Of a stretch of 14,574 nt of DNA, positions 14,201 through 14,574 are shown piece after piece. Numbering within the stretch: the stretch's first letter is position 1; each line of letters opens with the position of its first letter. The position numbers and the translations under genes are program-made. The notes beneath the pieces are model-generated. The model made no database searches. It was not told the origin of the DNA and worked only from the letters and a program-made list of their open reading frames with translations. Source of the DNA: Quisquiliibacterium sp. (GTDB lineage Bacteria; Pseudomonadota; Gammaproteobacteria; Burkholderiales; Burkholderiaceae_E); NCBI GenBank assembly GCA_023257915.1, contig JALRBB010000441.1, positions 1 through 14,574 on the forward strand, given 5' to 3'.

Positions 14201-14574
14201 TTAGTTGCCCAGCACGCTGACCGATTCGATCGTAACCGGATCCTTCGGAACGTCCCGGAACGGACCGTTCGATGTGGTTGGCACCGCGCGGATCTTGTTC
14301 ACCACTTCCATGCCCTTGACGACCTTGCCGAACACCGCATAGCCATGACCATCCGGTTGCGGATGATTCAGCCCATCGTTGTCGACCGTGTTGATGAAGA
14401 ACTGGGCGGTGGCCGAATCCGGATTGGCGGTGCGGGCCATCGCGATCCAGCCGGTGTCGTTACGCAGTCCGTTACGCGACTCGAGCACGATCGGGGCGCG
14501 GGTCGGCTTCTGGCCGAAGTTCGGCGTACCTGCTTTGTAGAAGTCGGCGCTAAAGCCACCGCCCTGGATCATGA
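14201..14574 (-). CDS. Cyclophilin-type peptidyl-prolyl isomerase (partial, N-terminus beyond window)
   Basis: The last 124 codons of a cyclophilin; the frame runs off the right end, so the Met within MIQGGGF is internal rather than a start. Cyclophilin signatures are [42 protein letters not shown] and [12 protein letters not shown]. These enzymes catalyse proline isomerisation during folding. The [10 protein letters not shown] form is closer to the PpiA-like than the PpiB-like type, but the missing N-terminus would decide between a signal peptide and a cytosolic protein. It lies upstream of lpxH, as in Burkholderiales. Confidence 0.92.
   Translation of the reverse strand, partial: MIQGGGFSADFYKAGTPNFGQKPTRAPIVLESRNGLRNDTGWIAMARTANPDSATAQFFINTVDNDGLNHPQPDGHGYAVFGKVVKGMEVVNKIRAVPTTSNGPFRDVPKDPVTIESVSVLGN

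Noticed and set aside
1..14574. A hidden mobile element, defence island, CRISPR array or prophage
   Set aside because: All genes are core housekeeping types in familiar order, with no transposase, integrase, direct-repeat ends or repeat arrays seen on either strand.

Overview
The window is GC-rich, densely packed chromosomal DNA with the gene order and protein types of a betaproteobacterium, most likely in or near Burkholderiales. The main evidence is the run trpS – methyltransferase – dapA – bamC – metallo-beta-lactamase-fold hydrolase, and the block suhB / trmJ – cysE / lpxH – cyclophilin. Both arrangements are familiar from that group. There are 14 protein genes, two of them cut by the window ends. 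I found no RNA gene, insertion sequence, CRISPR array, prophage or attachment site. No stretch over 300 bases lacks a gene; the longest gap is 134 bases (11539-11672). This is essentially core housekeeping DNA, and I see no mobile or defence island.

Left block, plus strand (1-3777): the end of tryptophanyl-tRNA synthetase, a small class I methyltransferase, dapA (lysine and meso-diaminopimelate synthesis), bamC (outer-membrane protein assembly lipoprotein) and a YycJ/WalJ-like metallo-hydrolase. Spacing is tight (dapA and bamC overlap at TGATG), so dapA, bamC and the hydrolase probably form one cell-envelope operon.

Second block (3788-6070): on the minus strand, roxA (ribosomal protein arginine hydroxylase) is followed by a small phospholipase-D-like protein with no visible catalytic motif, coupled by an ATGA overlap. 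A SlyD-like FKBP isomerase diverges from roxA, with only 22 bases between the two start codons. A TATAAT box in that gap would start a roxA transcript exactly at its ATG.

Third block, minus strand (6084-11538): suhB, a short-chain dehydrogenase, a short photolyase-like flavoprotein and mutS are read in that order. The last three overlap or nearly touch (7-base overlap, 3-base gap), so a photolyase-like protein and the mismatch sensor are probably co-transcribed. None of these three starts with ATG: they use TTG, TTG and GTG, with good ribosome binding sites for the two TTG starts.

Right block: trmJ (tRNA Cm32/Um32 methyltransferase) and cysE (serine acetyltransferase, also with a TTG start) run on the plus strand, divergent from suhB. 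They converge on lpxH (lipid A synthesis) and a cyclophilin, which are on the minus strand.

The points most worth a second look are: the photolyase-like protein, which has no N-terminal antenna domain but a C-terminal module that faintly resembles one; the SDR–photolyase–mutS cluster with its non-ATG starts; the possibly leaderless roxA start inside the roxA/FKBP divergence; the dead PLD-like partner of roxA; and a proline-rich insertion of about 19 residues in LpxH.
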